Positions 1 through 10,931 of a stretch of DNA of 64,000 nucleotides are shown here, in pieces (position 1 is the first letter of the stretch; each line of letters opens with the position of its first letter). The notes beneath the pieces are model-generated. The model saw only the letters and a program-made list of their open reading frames with translations. It did not search any database and had not been told where the DNA came from. A program made the position numbers and the translations under genes. Where the stretch lies: assembly GCA_009823505.1 (NCBI GenBank), contig VZQC01006658.1:148419-212418 (forward strand), in the 5' to 3' direction. The stretch comes from Rhizomys pruinosus (Eukaryota > Chordata > Mammalia > Rodentia > Spalacidae).

Positions 1-49
1 TGGGTCCTGTGCCTAGAGAAGCTGCCCTCTCAGGTTTATTTTCTGTCTT

Positions 50-208
50 TTTTTTTTTTTTTTGGCCTTTTTGTGACAGGGTCTCCCTGTAGCCCCAGCT
101 GTCCTGGAACTTACTCTGTAGACCAGGCTGGCCTTGAACTCACAAAGATCCACCTGCCTCTGCCTCCCAAGTGCTAGGTTTAAAGGCGTGCACCACCATG
201 CCCGGCTT
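50..208 (-). repeat. B1 SINE
   Basis: Reverse-complement B1: T-run (A tail), then the GAGACAGGGTCTCC-like block, GACCAGGCTGGCC and GCGTGCACCACCATGCCCGGC. It ends four bases before the single N at 212. Confidence 0.9.
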
Positions 209-212
209 TTGN

Positions 213-545
213 CTCTCCAGCCTAGGATTTAGGTCTGGTTTTAGTGTGTCCCCCAAGAGTTCATGTGTTCCAAGTGTGGTCCCTTGTGTGGCATTGTGAG
301 AGACGGTGGAAGCATTAATAGGTGGGGCCCAATGTTCGGTTGTGGACCGAACCCCTCTCCTCAGAATGAAGGAATGCTGGTCTGACAGAGTGACTGGGTT
401 ACTGTCAAGAAAGCAAGCGGCGGTAAAGGAGTGAGCTGGGTCTCCCCGCTCTCTGACTCCCATACTGCCCTGGCCCATTCTCTCTCTCACACAATTCCCT
501 GATCACATGTTTTTGGTATCAGAGTAAAACCCACCAGCTACCCAT
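213..545 (+). mobile_element. MaLR-like LTR fragment (copy A)
   Basis: Contains GTGTCCCCCAAGAGTTCATG and a GGTGGGGCCC block typical of MST/MaLR LTRs. Repeated at 1796-2128, and inverted and diverged at about 3440-3777. The family is assigned by resemblance only. Confidence 0.55.
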
Positions 546-619
546 ATTCTTTTTTTAGTTTTAATTGTACATTTATTTATTTATTTTATGTACTGTATTT
601 TTTTATTTAAAAATTTTTT

Positions 620-880
620 TTAATTACTTTATTTATTTATTATGTTGTATGTATATGGTAACGTCTGCATGCAAGTCTGGCACCCGTGTCGTGCATGCTG
701 CGAGGTCAGAAGAGGGTCTCGGATTCCCCTGTAACTGGAGTTCGCCCTGGAATTGGAGTTTCAGAGACGGTTCTCAGCACGCCATGGTGGGTGCTGGGGA
801 TTGACCCTGCCTCTGCAAGAGCGGGTCGGCGTATTTCCCCGTGTCTTCCTCTTAACCGCTAGGCCATATATCCAGCCCCC
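620..880 (-). repeat. B2-like SINE, duplication cohort
   Basis: Reverse-complement tRNA-derived SINE. The head is at the right (ATATCCAGCCCC) and an A-rich tail at the left. It has the doubled GGAGTT segment but more substitutions than most of its cohort. Confidence 0.85.
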
Positions 881-896
881 TATTGCCTTTAGTTTT

Positions 897-1058
897 AAAT
901 AGTGGTGTGTGTGCACCATGAGTACACAGGAGAGGTCAGAGGAACACCTTGTCGGAGTCGGTTCTCATTCCTGTCCATCATGGAGGTCCCAGTGAATCAA
1001 ACGCAAGGTTGTCAGGTTTTGGACAAGTGCCTTTAATCTTAGCGTCTGAGCAGCTACT
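897..1058 (-). repeat. B3-like SINE, degraded
   Basis: GTGTGTGTGCACC, a GTCAGAGGAACACC block and a GTTGTCAGG...AAGTGCCTTTAATC block match reverse-complement B3 elements elsewhere in the window (for example 52270-52486). Confidence 0.6.
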
Positions 1059-1469
1059 GGTCCACACCAAATTCCTCAAAATCTCCAAAGCTATGTCTTA
1101 ATAATCCTCATCCTGGCCCTTCCTCTCCTCTTTCCTATTCCGCTTGAAGGTCCTTTCCCTCTCCTTCCTCCCCCCTCTCCACTATGATAAACTTCGGCTG
1201 GCCTCAAACTGGTGATCCAGTTCATACTTGGCCTCCCACATCCTCGGATGATATGTATGCCACTGAGACTTTTGAGAGCAGCCTGCCTACTCTCCTTAGG
1301 CTAGGGGAGAGCAAAAAGGAAGTGGTTTAGATCCCTAGCTTGGCAGACACAGACCACCTAGGAAAGACTCCCCCTCAGTAGACACCTGCCCCACCCCCTT
1401 CCCATTCTGGAGGTCTGGGGGGGGGGGTCTGACAATTTCATCAATGTTAGAATTAGGCAAGGACGCAGG
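1059..1469. other. Intergenic stretch, nothing recognised
   Basis: C/T-rich sequence with a G9-10 run near 1420. I see no exon, RNA gene or confident repeat. It is repeated exactly at 2642-3052. Confidence 0.5.
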
Positions 1470-1638
1470 TTGATGGGGGCGCAACGCCTTTACATCCTCC
1501 TACCCCCTTGGGAGGCGAGGGCAGGCAGATCTTGGTAGAGTCTACACAGGCCAGCCTGGTCTACAAAGTGAGTCCAGGACAGCTGGGGCGAACAAGGAGA
1601 CCCTGTCTGCAAAAAACCAAAAAAAAAAAAAAAAAAGA
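1470..1638 (+). repeat. B1 SINE
   Basis: Forward B1 with a degraded head (GCAACGCCTTTACATCC), GGCCAGCCTGGTCTACAAAG and an A-rich tail of about 18 bases. Duplicated at 3053-3221. Confidence 0.8.
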
Positions 1639-1649
1639 AAATAGAAAGG

Positions 1650-1795
1650 GCCGGGCGTGGTGGCGCATATCTTTAATTTACTCCCAGCATTCCGGAGAAA
1701 GAGGCAGGTAGATCCTGCGAAGTTCAAGGCTACACGGGCTTCAGAGCAAGCCCAGCCAGCTGGGAATAAAGGGAAACCCTTATCAAAAAAAGCCA
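1650..1795 (+). repeat. B1 SINE
   Basis: Forward B1 starting GGCCGGGCGTGGTGGCGCA. It abuts the previous B1's A tail and ends at the tandem-duplication junction. Duplicated at 3233-3378. Confidence 0.8.
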
Positions 1796-3378
1796 CTCTC
1801 CAGCCTAGGATTTAGGTCTGGTTTTAGTGTGTCCCCCAAGAGTTCATGTGTTCCAAGTGTGGTCCCTTGTGTGGCATTGTGAGAGACGGTGGAAGCATTA
1901 ATAGGTGGGGCCCAATGTTCGGTTGTGGACCGAACCCCTCTCCTCAGAATGAAGGAATGCTGGTCTGACAGAGTGACTGGGTTACTGTCAAGAAAGCAAG
2001 CGGCGGTAAAGGAGTGAGCTGGGTCTCCCCGCTCTCTGACTCCCATACTGCCCTGGCCCATTCTCTCTCTCACACAATTCCCTGATCACATGTTTTTGGT
2101 ATCAGAGTAAAACCCACCAGCTACCCATATTCTTTTTTTAGTTTTAATTGTACATTTATTTATTTATTTTATGTACTGTATTTTTTTATTTAAAAATTTT
2201 TTTTAATTACTTTATTTATTTATTATGTTGTATGTATATGGTAACGTCTGCATGCAAGTCTGGCACCCGTGTCGTGCATGCTGCGAGGTCAGAAGAGGGT
2301 CTCGGATTCCCCTGTAACTGGAGTTCGCCCTGGAATTGGAGTTTCAGAGACGGTTCTCAGCACGCCATGGTGGGTGCTGGGGATTGACCCTGCCTCTGCA
2401 AGAGCGGGTCGGCGTATTTCCCCGTGTCTTCCTCTTAACCGCTAGGCCATATATCCAGCCCCCTATTGCCTTTAGTTTTAAATAGTGGTGTGTGTGCACC
2501 ATGAGTACACAGGAGAGGTCAGAGGAACACCTTGTCGGAGTCGGTTCTCATTCCTGTCCATCATGGAGGTCCCAGTGAATCAAACGCAAGGTTGTCAGGT
2601 TTTGGACAAGTGCCTTTAATCTTAGCGTCTGAGCAGCTACTGGTCCACACCAAATTCCTCAAAATCTCCAAAGCTATGTCTTAATAATCCTCATCCTGGC
2701 CCTTCCTCTCCTCTTTCCTATTCCGCTTGAAGGTCCTTTCCCTCTCCTTCCTCCCCCCTCTCCACTATGATAAACTTCGGCTGGCCTCAAACTGGTGATC
2801 CAGTTCATACTTGGCCTCCCACATCCTCGGATGATATGTATGCCACTGAGACTTTTGAGAGCAGCCTGCCTACTCTCCTTAGGCTAGGGGAGAGCAAAAA
2901 GGAAGTGGTTTAGATCCCTAGCTTGGCAGACACAGACCACCTAGGAAAGACTCCCCCTCAGTAGACACCTGCCCCACCCCCTTCCCATTCTGGAGGTCTG
3001 GGGGGGGGGGTCTGACAATTTCATCAATGTTAGAATTAGGCAAGGACGCAGGTTGATGGGGGCGCAACGCCTTTACATCCTCCTACCCCCTTGGGAGGCG
3101 AGGGCAGGCAGATCTTGGTAGAGTCTACACAGGCCAGCCTGGTCTACAAAGTGAGTCCAGGACAGCTGGGGCGAACAAGGAGACCCTGTCTGCAAAAAAC
3201 CAAAAAAAAAAAAAAAAAAGAAAATAGAAAGGGCCGGGCGTGGTGGCGCATATCTTTAATTTACTCCCAGCATTCCGGAGAAAGAGGCAGGTAGATCCTG
3301 CGAAGTTCAAGGCTACACGGGCTTCAGAGCAAGCCCAGCCAGCTGGGAATAAAGGGAAACCCTTATCAAAAAAAGCCA
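1796..3378. repeat. 1,583-bp tandem duplication, copy B
   Basis: Second copy, directly abutting copy A without Ns. It holds the LTR (1796-2128), reverse B2 (2203-2463), B3-like piece (2480-2641) and two forward B1s (3053-3221, 3233-3378). It is followed at once by an inverted copy of its own first 400 bp. Confidence 0.9.
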
Positions 3379-3777
3379 AAAAAAATTTTTTAAATAAAAA
3401 AATAAGTAAATAAATAAATAAATAAATGTACAATTAAAAATAAAAAGAATATAGGGTGCTGGTAGGTTTTACTCTGATACAAACACTGTGATCAGGGAAC
3501 ATGTGTGAGAGAATGGGCAGGGCAGTATGGGAGTCAGAGAGCGGGGAGACCCAGCTCACTCCTTTACCGCCGCTTGCTTTCTTGACAGTAACCCAGTCAC
3601 TCTGTCAGACCAGCATTCCTTCATTCTGAGGAGAGGGGTTCGGTCCACAACCGAACATTGGGCCCCACCTATTAATGCTTCCACCATCTCTCACAATGCC
3701 ACACAAGGGACCACACTTGGAACACATGAACTCTTGGGGGACACACTAAAACCAGACCTAAATCCTAGGCTGGAGAG
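3379..3777 (-). repeat. Inverted copy of the LTR/B2-tail segment
   Basis: Reverse complement of about 1796-2210 (equally 213-627), with scattered substitutions and indels: for example ACCATCTC here against GAGACGGT in the direct copies. With copy B it can form a long hairpin. Unlike copies A and B it is diverged, so it is probably genuine. Confidence 0.85.
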
Positions 3778-3799
3778 GAGGCATTTTTATACTATGATC

Positions 3800-3943
3800 A
3801 TTTTTTTTCAGACAGGGTCTCCCTGTAGTCCCAGCTGTCCTGGAACTCACTATGTAGACCAGGCTGGCCTTGAATTCACAGAGATCCACCTGCCTCTGCC
3901 TCCCAAGAGCAGAGATTAAAGGCGTGTGACACCACACCTGGCC
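3800..3943 (-). repeat. B1 SINE
   Basis: Reverse B1, GACAGGGTCTCCCTGTAGTC through ACCACACCTGGCC. Confidence 0.9.
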
Positions 3944-4394
3944 AGACCTAAATCCTAGCAACACATGACCTTGTGTGTCCTGCTGCCTTCCTTTAGCATG
4001 TTCCCAAGACTGATTTATGTTCAGTCAGTACTCATTTCATTTTTTCAAAAATTTTATTGTGGTAAAATATACATATGAAATTTACCATCTTAACCTCTTT
4101 AACTGTGAGACTCAGGGGCAGTAGAGCATTGATCGTGTCAACTGTCCTCGCTACTCACTGCTTCCAGAATTCATTTATCATCATCTCTATAGAAACTCTG
4201 TACTCATTCACAGTAACTCTGGCTCCCTCCTACAGGTCCCTGTGCTTCTCTTCTATAAAATTCCTTATCCTAGGACCTCGTACAACTCACACCATGGAAT
4301 CACACAGCACGTGGCCTTTTATGTCTGGGTTCTGGCTTCTCTTCTTTCATTTAGCATGGTTTTGTTTTGGTTTTTTTTGGGGGGGGTGGTCATA

Positions 4395-4632
4395 TTGAGA
4401 CAGGGTCTCCCTGTAGCCCCAGCTCTCCTGAAACCCACTTTGTAGACCAGGCTGGCCTACTAGACGTATGCACCACTACACCCGGCTTTTGTTTTGAGAC
4501 AGGGTTTCACTATGCAGTTCTGGCTGACCTGGAACCCTCTGGGTAGACCAGGTTGGCCTGAAACTCACAGAGATCTGCCTCTCTCTGCTTCTTGAGTGCT
4601 GGAGTTAAATGCATGGGCCACTATACGAAGCC
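4395..4632 (-). repeat. Two reverse B1 SINEs, the first internally deleted
   Basis: 4395-4490 is a B1 missing its middle: GGCTGGCC runs straight into CATGCACCA-like sequence. 4491-4632 is a second, older reverse B1. Confidence 0.75.
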
Positions 4633-4684
4633 TCTTATTTAATAACTTAAGTGTCAAAAAAATAACTTAAGTGTTGTTGTTGTT

Positions 4685-4882
4685 TAGGATGTGTATGAAT
4701 ATTTAGCCTGCTTGTATGTGCACCATCTGTGGGTAGTGCTTGAGGATACCAGAAGAGGGTGACAGATCCCCTGGAATTGGAGTTAGAGACAGTTGTGAAC
4801 CATTGTGTGGGTGCTGGGAACTGAACCTGGATCCTCTACAAGAGCAGCAAGTGCTCTTAACTGGAGAGCCATCCCTCCAGCT
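4685..4882 (-). repeat. B2/B3-like SINE, no internal duplication
   Basis: Reverse element with TGTATGTGCACC, CAGAAGAGGGTGACAGATCC, a single CTGGAATTGGAGTTA segment and CCATCCCTCCAGC. Confidence 0.8.
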
Positions 4883-4954
4883 GCCAGCATCTTCATCATC
4901 ATGCCTATTGGTACCTCACTCTTGTTATGAATGGATATTATTCTGTTCTTTCAT

Positions 4955-5184
4955 TCTTTTTTTATTTTATTTTATTTATTTTTGTATGTGTATGAGTGTA
5001 CTGTCTGCATGTAGGTTTGTGCACCCGTGTCGTGCAATGCCGCGGAGGTCAGAAGAGGATCTTGGATTCCCCTGGAATTGGAGTTACAGACGGTTCTTAG
5101 CCGCCGTGTGGGTGCTGGGGATTGAACCCGGGTCCTCTGCAAGAGCAGTCGGTGCTCTTAACCACTAGGCTTTCTCTCCAGCCC
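4955..5184 (-). repeat. B2-like SINE, young head, no duplication
   Basis: Reverse copy with clear boundaries and head sequence CTTAACCACTAGGCTTTCTC. Only one CTGGAATTGGAGTTACAGACG segment is present. Confidence 0.9.
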
Positions 5185-5310
5185 CATCTGTTCTTTTATT
5201 CTATGAACAATGATGGATACATTATAGAAGGCAAGAACTTCACTTACATTATTTTATTTATCCCAGTTATTTATAGCCTAGTGGATCCTGTTGTACAAAA
5301 ATGAACCCGG

Positions 5311-5530
5311 GGACTGGAGAGATAGCCTAGCGGTTAAGAGCACCGACGCTCTTGCAGAGGACCCGGGTTCGATCCCCAGCACCCACATGGCGGCTAAGAA
5401 CCGTCTGTAACTCCAATTCCAGGAGAACTCCAGTTCCAGGGGAATCCGAGACCCTCTTCTGACCTCCGTGGCATTGCACGACACGGGTGCACAGACCTGC
5501 ATGCAGACAGTACATTCATACACATACAAA
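5311..5530 (+). repeat. B2-like SINE, duplication cohort
   Basis: Forward copy: GGACTGGAGAGATAGCCTAG head, intact B box GGGTTCGATCC, then both 17-mer repeats. It ends at a single N (5531). Confidence 0.95.
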
Positions 5531-5584
5531 NCTGGAGGACCCTGTATCAATCAATCAATCAATCAATCACTAAGTAAATAAATA

Positions 5585-7870
5585 AAAATTAACAAGTTTC
5601 CTTACGGTACCTTCATATATACTTAGTTTGGGTTGGTCCTCCACTGCCTGATTCTCTCCTGTGACCTCCCCATTTGTATCTTTCTGCCCTAATATTTCCC
5701 CTTTTCCTGTTCATAATACCCTTCCCACTCCACTTCCTTAAACCTCTTTGTCCCCCTCTCGTGACCCTTCTCCTAGTTTCCTGACCTTTATGAAAACTGA
5801 CTTCCATACAAATAGACATAAAGCAAATAAAGATTAGAATCTACATATAAGAAAAAACATGCAGTGTTTATCTTTCCCAGTCTGGGTTTCTTCATTTAAT
5901 ATATTGGTTTTCATTTCTGTCCATTTTCTTTGAAAATTTCCTAATTCTAGGTTCTTTACAGCTGAATAAAATTTCATTGCAGGGGCTGGAAAGATGGCTC
6001 TGTAGGCAATGTGCATGCCAAACAAACGTGAGGCTCTGAGTGAGTTCAAATCTCTAGCATCCACATTAAAAAAAAAAGAGGTTGCATGCATCTGTAACCT
6101 TTAACAAACAAAGGACATGGAGATAGGTGGATCCCTGGAAATCACTGCTCAGTCTAGATGATCAGTGACCATGGGTTCAGTGAGAGATCCCATCTCAAAA
6201 TATAAAGTGGAGCCAGTGAGATGGATCAGTGAGTGGGTAAGATGCTTAGTACCAAGTCCAGCAGCCTGAATTCAATCCTCGGGACCCACGTGACAGACAG
6301 AGGGAACTGACTCCTGAACGCTGTCCTCCTACCATCACAGGTAATCACCTGCATACAAAATAAGTAAATAAAGTATACTAAAATTTGAAAAAAATTATAA
6401 GATGGAGAATGAAAGAAGGGAGCCAGTGTTCACCTCTGGCCTCCGTGCTCACCAGAAAATAAAGTATTGAAATTGTTGTGCATTTCATACAATATATCTC
6501 AATCATATTTAGACCCCTCCCCTATTTTCACCCTCTATAGCCCCCCAGAATTTCATGCATTGTTATATATGTTAAAATTTATTGAGTCAAGTTTGTATCC
6601 CCAGATGTCCCTCAGTGTGAGTTCATCTACTGGAACCTGGTCAGCCTATCTAGCATCACTTCCTTGAAAAAGAACAACTCTCCCTCATCCAGCAGGGATC
6701 AGTTGTCAACAGTCTCTCAACTAAGGTTGGGGCTTCTTGCCCATTCCCCTCCCCACCCCCGTTCTCTGCTGGATTTTTGTCTGGTTTGAGTTTTCATGGG
6801 TCTTGTGCATCTCATACCATTACTGTAGATTAATATGTGCAAGGGCCCAGAAGTCTGTTAGACTCTATTTCCTTGTGGCCAACCACCACCCATACTCTTA
6901 CAATCTTTCTACCCCATCTTCTGCAGTGGTCCCTGAGCCCTGGGTGGGCGAGTTTTAATACAGGAGTCCTATTCAGGGACATGCATTCTGCAGTTTCTCA
7001 TTCTCTTCATTTTGTTCAGTTGTGACTTTTTGTGTTCATTGCCCTGTGCTGCATGCAGAAGTTTTGTGGTGAGAGTTGAGAGATATATTAGTGTTCTCTC
7101 TACCCACTGTTCCACTATGCTCCATGAGCCTTAGGTGTAGAGGTTCCAGGTAGATGTGTCATTAAGGCTGGGGATCTCACAGACACTTAACCTCTGTATT
7201 TGACTAATTGTGGAACTCTATGACAGTCTGCATCTGTTGCAAAAAAGAAGCTTCTTTACTGAGTGTTGAGAGGTATATTTGTACATATAAGGATACATAT
7301 TTAGCATGTAGTAAGAAATTACATTGTCTAGGATGTAACAGGCATGGGTTTTCTCTAAGATCTATGACTTCTCCACCCATTAGGCTATGTTTATAGTACC
7401 ACACATGAGTTCCCTTCCATTGAGTTGGTTTTAAGTACAGTTAGATACCTGTTGATTATACACAAGATAAAAGTACTATTACTGCACTGATATAGTTTGT
7501 TCACCACATTTTTATTACCCATTCATCTGTTGATGAACATATAAGCCAATTCCACTTCCTGGCTATTATGAATAGAGCAGTAATTAACATGGATGTGCAA
7601 GTATCTCTGTGGTAGGGTATGGAGTCTTTTGGGTATATGCCCAATAGTGGTACAGCTGGGTCATATGGTAGTTTATTAGTTTTTTGAGAAACTCCATACT
7701 GATTTTGATAGTGGTTGCACCAGTTTACACTCCCACAAACAGTGAATAAGGGTTCCTCTTTCCCTATAACCTCACCAACATTTGTTGTCATTTGTTTTCT
7801 TGAGGATAGGCCTTCTGACTGGGGTGAAATGGAATCTCAAAGGAGTTTTAGTTTTTGTTTCCTTGATGAC
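5585..7870 (-). mobile_element. Degenerate LINE-1 fragments (ORF2 end and 3' region)
   Basis: On the minus strand, 7501-7791 reads like the ORF2 C-terminus: residues PYDPAVPLLGIYPKD, then RDTCTSM and STDEWVIKMW, all familiar from L1 ORF2. 7800-7870 (TGATGACTAAGGATGTTGAA) is also L1-like. The 5585-5980 stretch has the L1-like TTTACAGCTGAATAAAATTT. It is interrupted by the B4/B3 block at 5981-6375. Some inner parts (6380-7480) are assigned only by position and weak resemblance. Confidence 0.65.
5981..6375 (+). repeat. B4-like SINE followed by B3-like SINE
   Basis: 5981-6207 is an ID-type head (GGGGCTGGAAAGATGGCTC) fused to a B1-like body ending GATCCCATCTCAAAA. 6208-6375 is a second tRNA-derived SINE (GCCAGTGAGATGGATCAGTG). 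Confidence 0.7.
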
Positions 7871-7881
7871 TAAGGATGTTG

Positions 7882-8035
7882 AAATTTTTTTGGTCTTTTT
7901 GAGACAGCATCTCTCTGTAGCCCCAGCTGTCCTGAAATTCACTCTGTAGACCAGGCTGGCCTTGAACTCACAAAGATCCGCCTGCCTCTGCCTCCCAAGT
8001 GCTAGGATTAAAAGCGTGCGCCACCATACCCGGCT
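7882..8035 (-). repeat. B1 SINE
   Basis: Reverse B1 inserted at the end of the L1 fragment, ending CGCCACCATACCCGGCTC. Confidence 0.9.
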
Positions 8036-8043
8036 CAGATTCT

Positions 8044-8250
8044 TTTAGATATGTGTGTGCTGCTGAGGATGGAACCCAGGGCCTTATATGTGCTTGGCAA
8101 GCACTCCATCATGAGCTATACCACAGCCGGATCCTCCTCCCTCCCTTCCTCCCTTCATCTCGGTATAGCCACGCCAGTCTCCATCTTGGAATCCTCCTGC
8201 CTCCGCCTCCAGTGCTGGGATCACAAGTGTGCATTATGATGCTTGGCTCC
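8044..8250 (-). repeat. B4-like SINE
   Basis: Reverse ID-like part (GAGGATGGAACCCAGGGCC ... GCAAGCACTCCATCA) followed by a B1-like part ending GATGCTTGGCTC. Confidence 0.65.
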
Positions 8251-8261
8251 ATCATGTTTTG

Positions 8262-8403
8262 TTTTTTTTTTTGTCTTTTCAAGGCAGGGTCTCCCTTTAG
8301 TCCCAGCTGGCCTGGCCTGGAGCTGGCTATGAACTCACAGAGATCCGGCTGCCTCTGCCTCCCAAGTGCTGGGATTAAAGGCATGAACCAACCACGTCTG
8401 GCT
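8262..8403 (-). repeat. B1 SINE
   Basis: Reverse B1 with a long T-run and AAGGCAGGGTCTCCC. Confidence 0.9.
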
Positions 8404-8429
8404 CATCATGGGATATTTTCAATTTTTAA

Positions 8430-8624
8430 TTTTTAATATTTTTTATGTGTATGAGTGTACTGTCTGCATGTAGGTTGGTGCACCCGTGTCAGAAGAGGGC
8501 ATCAGATTCCCCTGGAACTGGAGTTAAAGATGGTTCTTAGCTGCCATGTGGGTGCTGGGAATCGAACCTGGGTCCTCTGCAAGAGCAGGTGATGCTCTTA
8601 ACCCTGAAGCATCCCTTCAGCCCC
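8430..8624 (-). repeat. B2/B3-like SINE, no duplication
   Basis: Reverse copy. A short deletion joins CACCCGTGTC directly to AGAAGAGGGC. Confidence 0.85.
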
Positions 8625-8944
8625 TCATCATGGGATTTTTATCTAGACTAACTGTCTTTCTTGTCTTCCCTTCTCCACTAATGCAGTACAGGTGGGAAGA
8701 CCACTGAACTCAATTTAGGGGACGACTTCCTCTTCATTGTTAGTCTCCAGTGTTAAATAGAACAGTAGCAAATTGACTCAAACAAACACACATAGTTGAA
8801 TAGTAGCAGATTTTCTGTGCTTCAGTAGGCTTTGGGACTGGTTCAGCAGACAGTCTTGTTTGCTATTGGTTTATTTGAGAGCAGTTCTCAGCTGTGACTG
8901 CTCAAGAAAATCACACTAGAGAACATTTTGTTTTGTGTTGTTAA

Positions 8945-8947
<3 letters not shown>
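8625..8947. other. Intergenic, nothing recognised
   Basis: A/T-rich apparently unique sequence between SINEs. No exon or RNA gene seen. Confidence 0.5.

Positions 8948-8982
<35 letters not shown>
8948..8982 (+). repeat. (GT)n microsatellite
   Basis: About 17 perfect GT units. Confidence 0.95.
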
Positions 8983-8983
<1 letters not shown>

Positions 8984-9094
8984 GGAGAGAAAACCCAACC
9001 TTATGCATGCTAAGCAAGTGCCCTACCCTGCTACCCTGAGCTTCATAGTCCTAGACTTCACTTTTTTTTTTTTGGCCTTTTTTTTAAAAAAAAT

Positions 9095-9334
9095 TTTTTT
9101 ATTAATTTTATTTCTGTATGTGTATGAATGTACTGTCTGCATGCAAGTTTGTGCACCCATGTCGTGCAATGCGATGGAGGTCAGAAGAGGGTGTCAGATT
9201 CCCCTGGAACTGGAATTCTTCTGGAATTGGAGTTTCAGACAGTTCTTAGCCGCCATGTGGGTGCTGGGGATCGAACCCGGGTCCTCTGTAAGAGCGGTCA
9301 GTGCTCTTAACTGCTAGGTCATCTCTCCAGCCCC
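9095..9334 (-). repeat. B2-like SINE, duplication cohort
   Basis: Reverse copy carrying both CTGGAACTGGAATTC and CTGGAATTGGAGTTT segments. The B box is intact (GATCGAACCC on plus). Confidence 0.95.
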
Positions 9335-9336
9335 CT

Positions 9337-9488
9337 TTTTTGGCCTTTTTTGAGACAGGGTCTCCCTGTAGCCCCAGCTAGCCTGGAACTCTCTATGTAG
9401 CCCAGGCTGGCCTTGAGCTCACAGAAATCCACTTGCCTCTGCCTCCCACGTGCTGGGATCAAGGACATTCACCCCCACGCTGGGCTCG
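9337..9488 (-). repeat. B1 SINE
   Basis: Reverse B1 directly abutting the B2 head. Confidence 0.9.
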
Positions 9489-9582
9489 CACATACTTGAG
9501 CATATTCACCCCTCATTGCCCTTTGTCGTCTTCCCTGATGATCTTCTTCCTCTTTCCAATTAGTTTTCCTCCTATTTTCACG

Positions 9583-9618
<36 letters not shown>
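9583..9618 (+). repeat. (GT)n microsatellite
   Basis: About 17 GT units. Confidence 0.95.
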
Positions 9619-9621
<3 letters not shown>

Positions 9622-10072
9622 AATGAGTTTCATTAGGGGGTCTTATAGGAGTATAGGTGAGAGGTTATTCACAGGAGCATGCGCACTTTCCCAGGGGCTA
9701 TACCACTGAAGGAAATGTCTCTCTTTTCTCAGCAACCATTAGCTGTGTACTAACCCTAGGAGGAGTGGGGTCTCCTGCATCCCTCCCCACCTCCATGACA
9801 GGATAACAGCTAAATATGGTTCAATCTCTTTTTTCTTCCTTTCTTCTCTGTGTGGAGGATTAGAACCCAGGGCCCTGCCCAAGCTGAGCACCTCTGCTCT
9901 ATCTTGAGCTGCACTCTAAAGCCCTGGTCCAGTTCTTTTTCTTTTCTTTTTTTTTTTTTTTTCTTGTCCCTCACACATGCTATGCTGACTTTCTGTATGG
10001 CTAAGAAAGAGGTAGTAAATTGTGCAGCAGTTTCTTTCCCACAGAGGAATGCCACAGCTGCTCTGTGGGAAA

Positions 10073-10255
10073 TGATTGTATGTAAGTGCACCGATATTCT
10101 GCAGTGCCCACAGGGGAAGAAGAGGGCATCAGATCCCCTAAAATTGGAGCTATGGGTGGCTGTTAGCTGCTGTGCTGGTGCTGAGATTCAAACACAGGTC
10201 TTCTGTAGGAGCAGCTACAGAAGTGCTCTTAACTACTAAGCCATCTCTCTAGCTC
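10073..10255 (-). repeat. B3-like SINE
   Basis: Reverse element, older, ending CATCTCTCTAGCTC. An ID-like piece (9850-9930) and a T-run lie to its left. Confidence 0.75.
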
Positions 10256-10286
10256 ATAAAACTCTATCTTAAAAATAAATAAATAG

Positions 10287-10509
10287 GGGCTGGAGAGATG
10301 GCCTAGCGGTTAAGAACACTGACTGCTCTTTCAGAGGACCCGGGTTCGATCCCCAGCATCCACATGGTGGCTAAGAACCGTCTGTAACTCCAATTCCAGG
10401 AGAACTCCAGTTCCAGGGGAATCCGACGCCCTCTTCTGACCTCTGCGGCATTGCATGACACAGGTGCACAAACCTACGTGCAGACAGTACCTTCATACAC
10501 ATACAAAAA

Positions 10510-10544
<35 letters not shown>

Positions 10545-10546
10545 AT
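10287..10546 (+). repeat. B2-like SINE, duplication cohort
   Basis: Forward copy with both 17-mers and an (AAAT)n tail about 45 bases long. Confidence 0.95.
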
Positions 10547-10564
10547 ATTTTGTTTTGGTTTAAG

Positions 10565-10804
10565 GAACTCCTGAGTGCTGGGATTAAAGGTATAAGCCAC
10601 CTTGCCTGGCTTTAATTCTTTTTAAAAAATATTTATTTACTCACTGTGTATATGTCTGTGGGCTCTTTTTTTGAGAGAGAGTCTCCCTATGTAGCCCCAG
10701 CTGCTCTGGACCTACCTATGTAGATCTGGCTGGCCTCAGATTCAGAGATCCACCTGCCTCTGCCTCTTAAGTGCTGGATTAAAGGTAAGCACATTCACAT
10801 CTGG
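10565..10804 (-). repeat. B1 SINE pieces
   Basis: A reverse B1 head piece (10565-10613) and a near-complete older reverse B1 (10668-10804). Confidence 0.7.
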
Positions 10805-10931
10805 TCCTTGGCACTGTCTCTGTCTCTCTATGCCTCCATCTGAACAAAAGAACACACAAATTTATTACTTGCCTAAGCCCTGGGAGTTTTAATCTCTAAG
10901 GCTTTTTTTTTTTTTTTTAATAATTGTAAAC

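Larger units (their letters stand above)
213..1795. repeat. 1,583-bp tandem duplication, copy A
   Basis: Every position from 213 to about 1795 recurs 1,583 bases downstream, with no difference seen over LTR, B2, B3 and two B1 elements. A single N sits at 212, immediately before this copy. Exact identity across a SINE-rich segment favours an assembly artefact or a very recent duplication. Confidence 0.9.

Noticed and set aside
565..804. 79-codon frame repeated at 2148
   Set aside because: Reverse B2 SINE plus A/T-rich tail, duplicated with the 1,583-bp unit.
5311..5400. tRNA gene
   Set aside because: The A and B boxes are those of a B2 SINE. The cloverleaf is not complete and dozens of similar copies exist.
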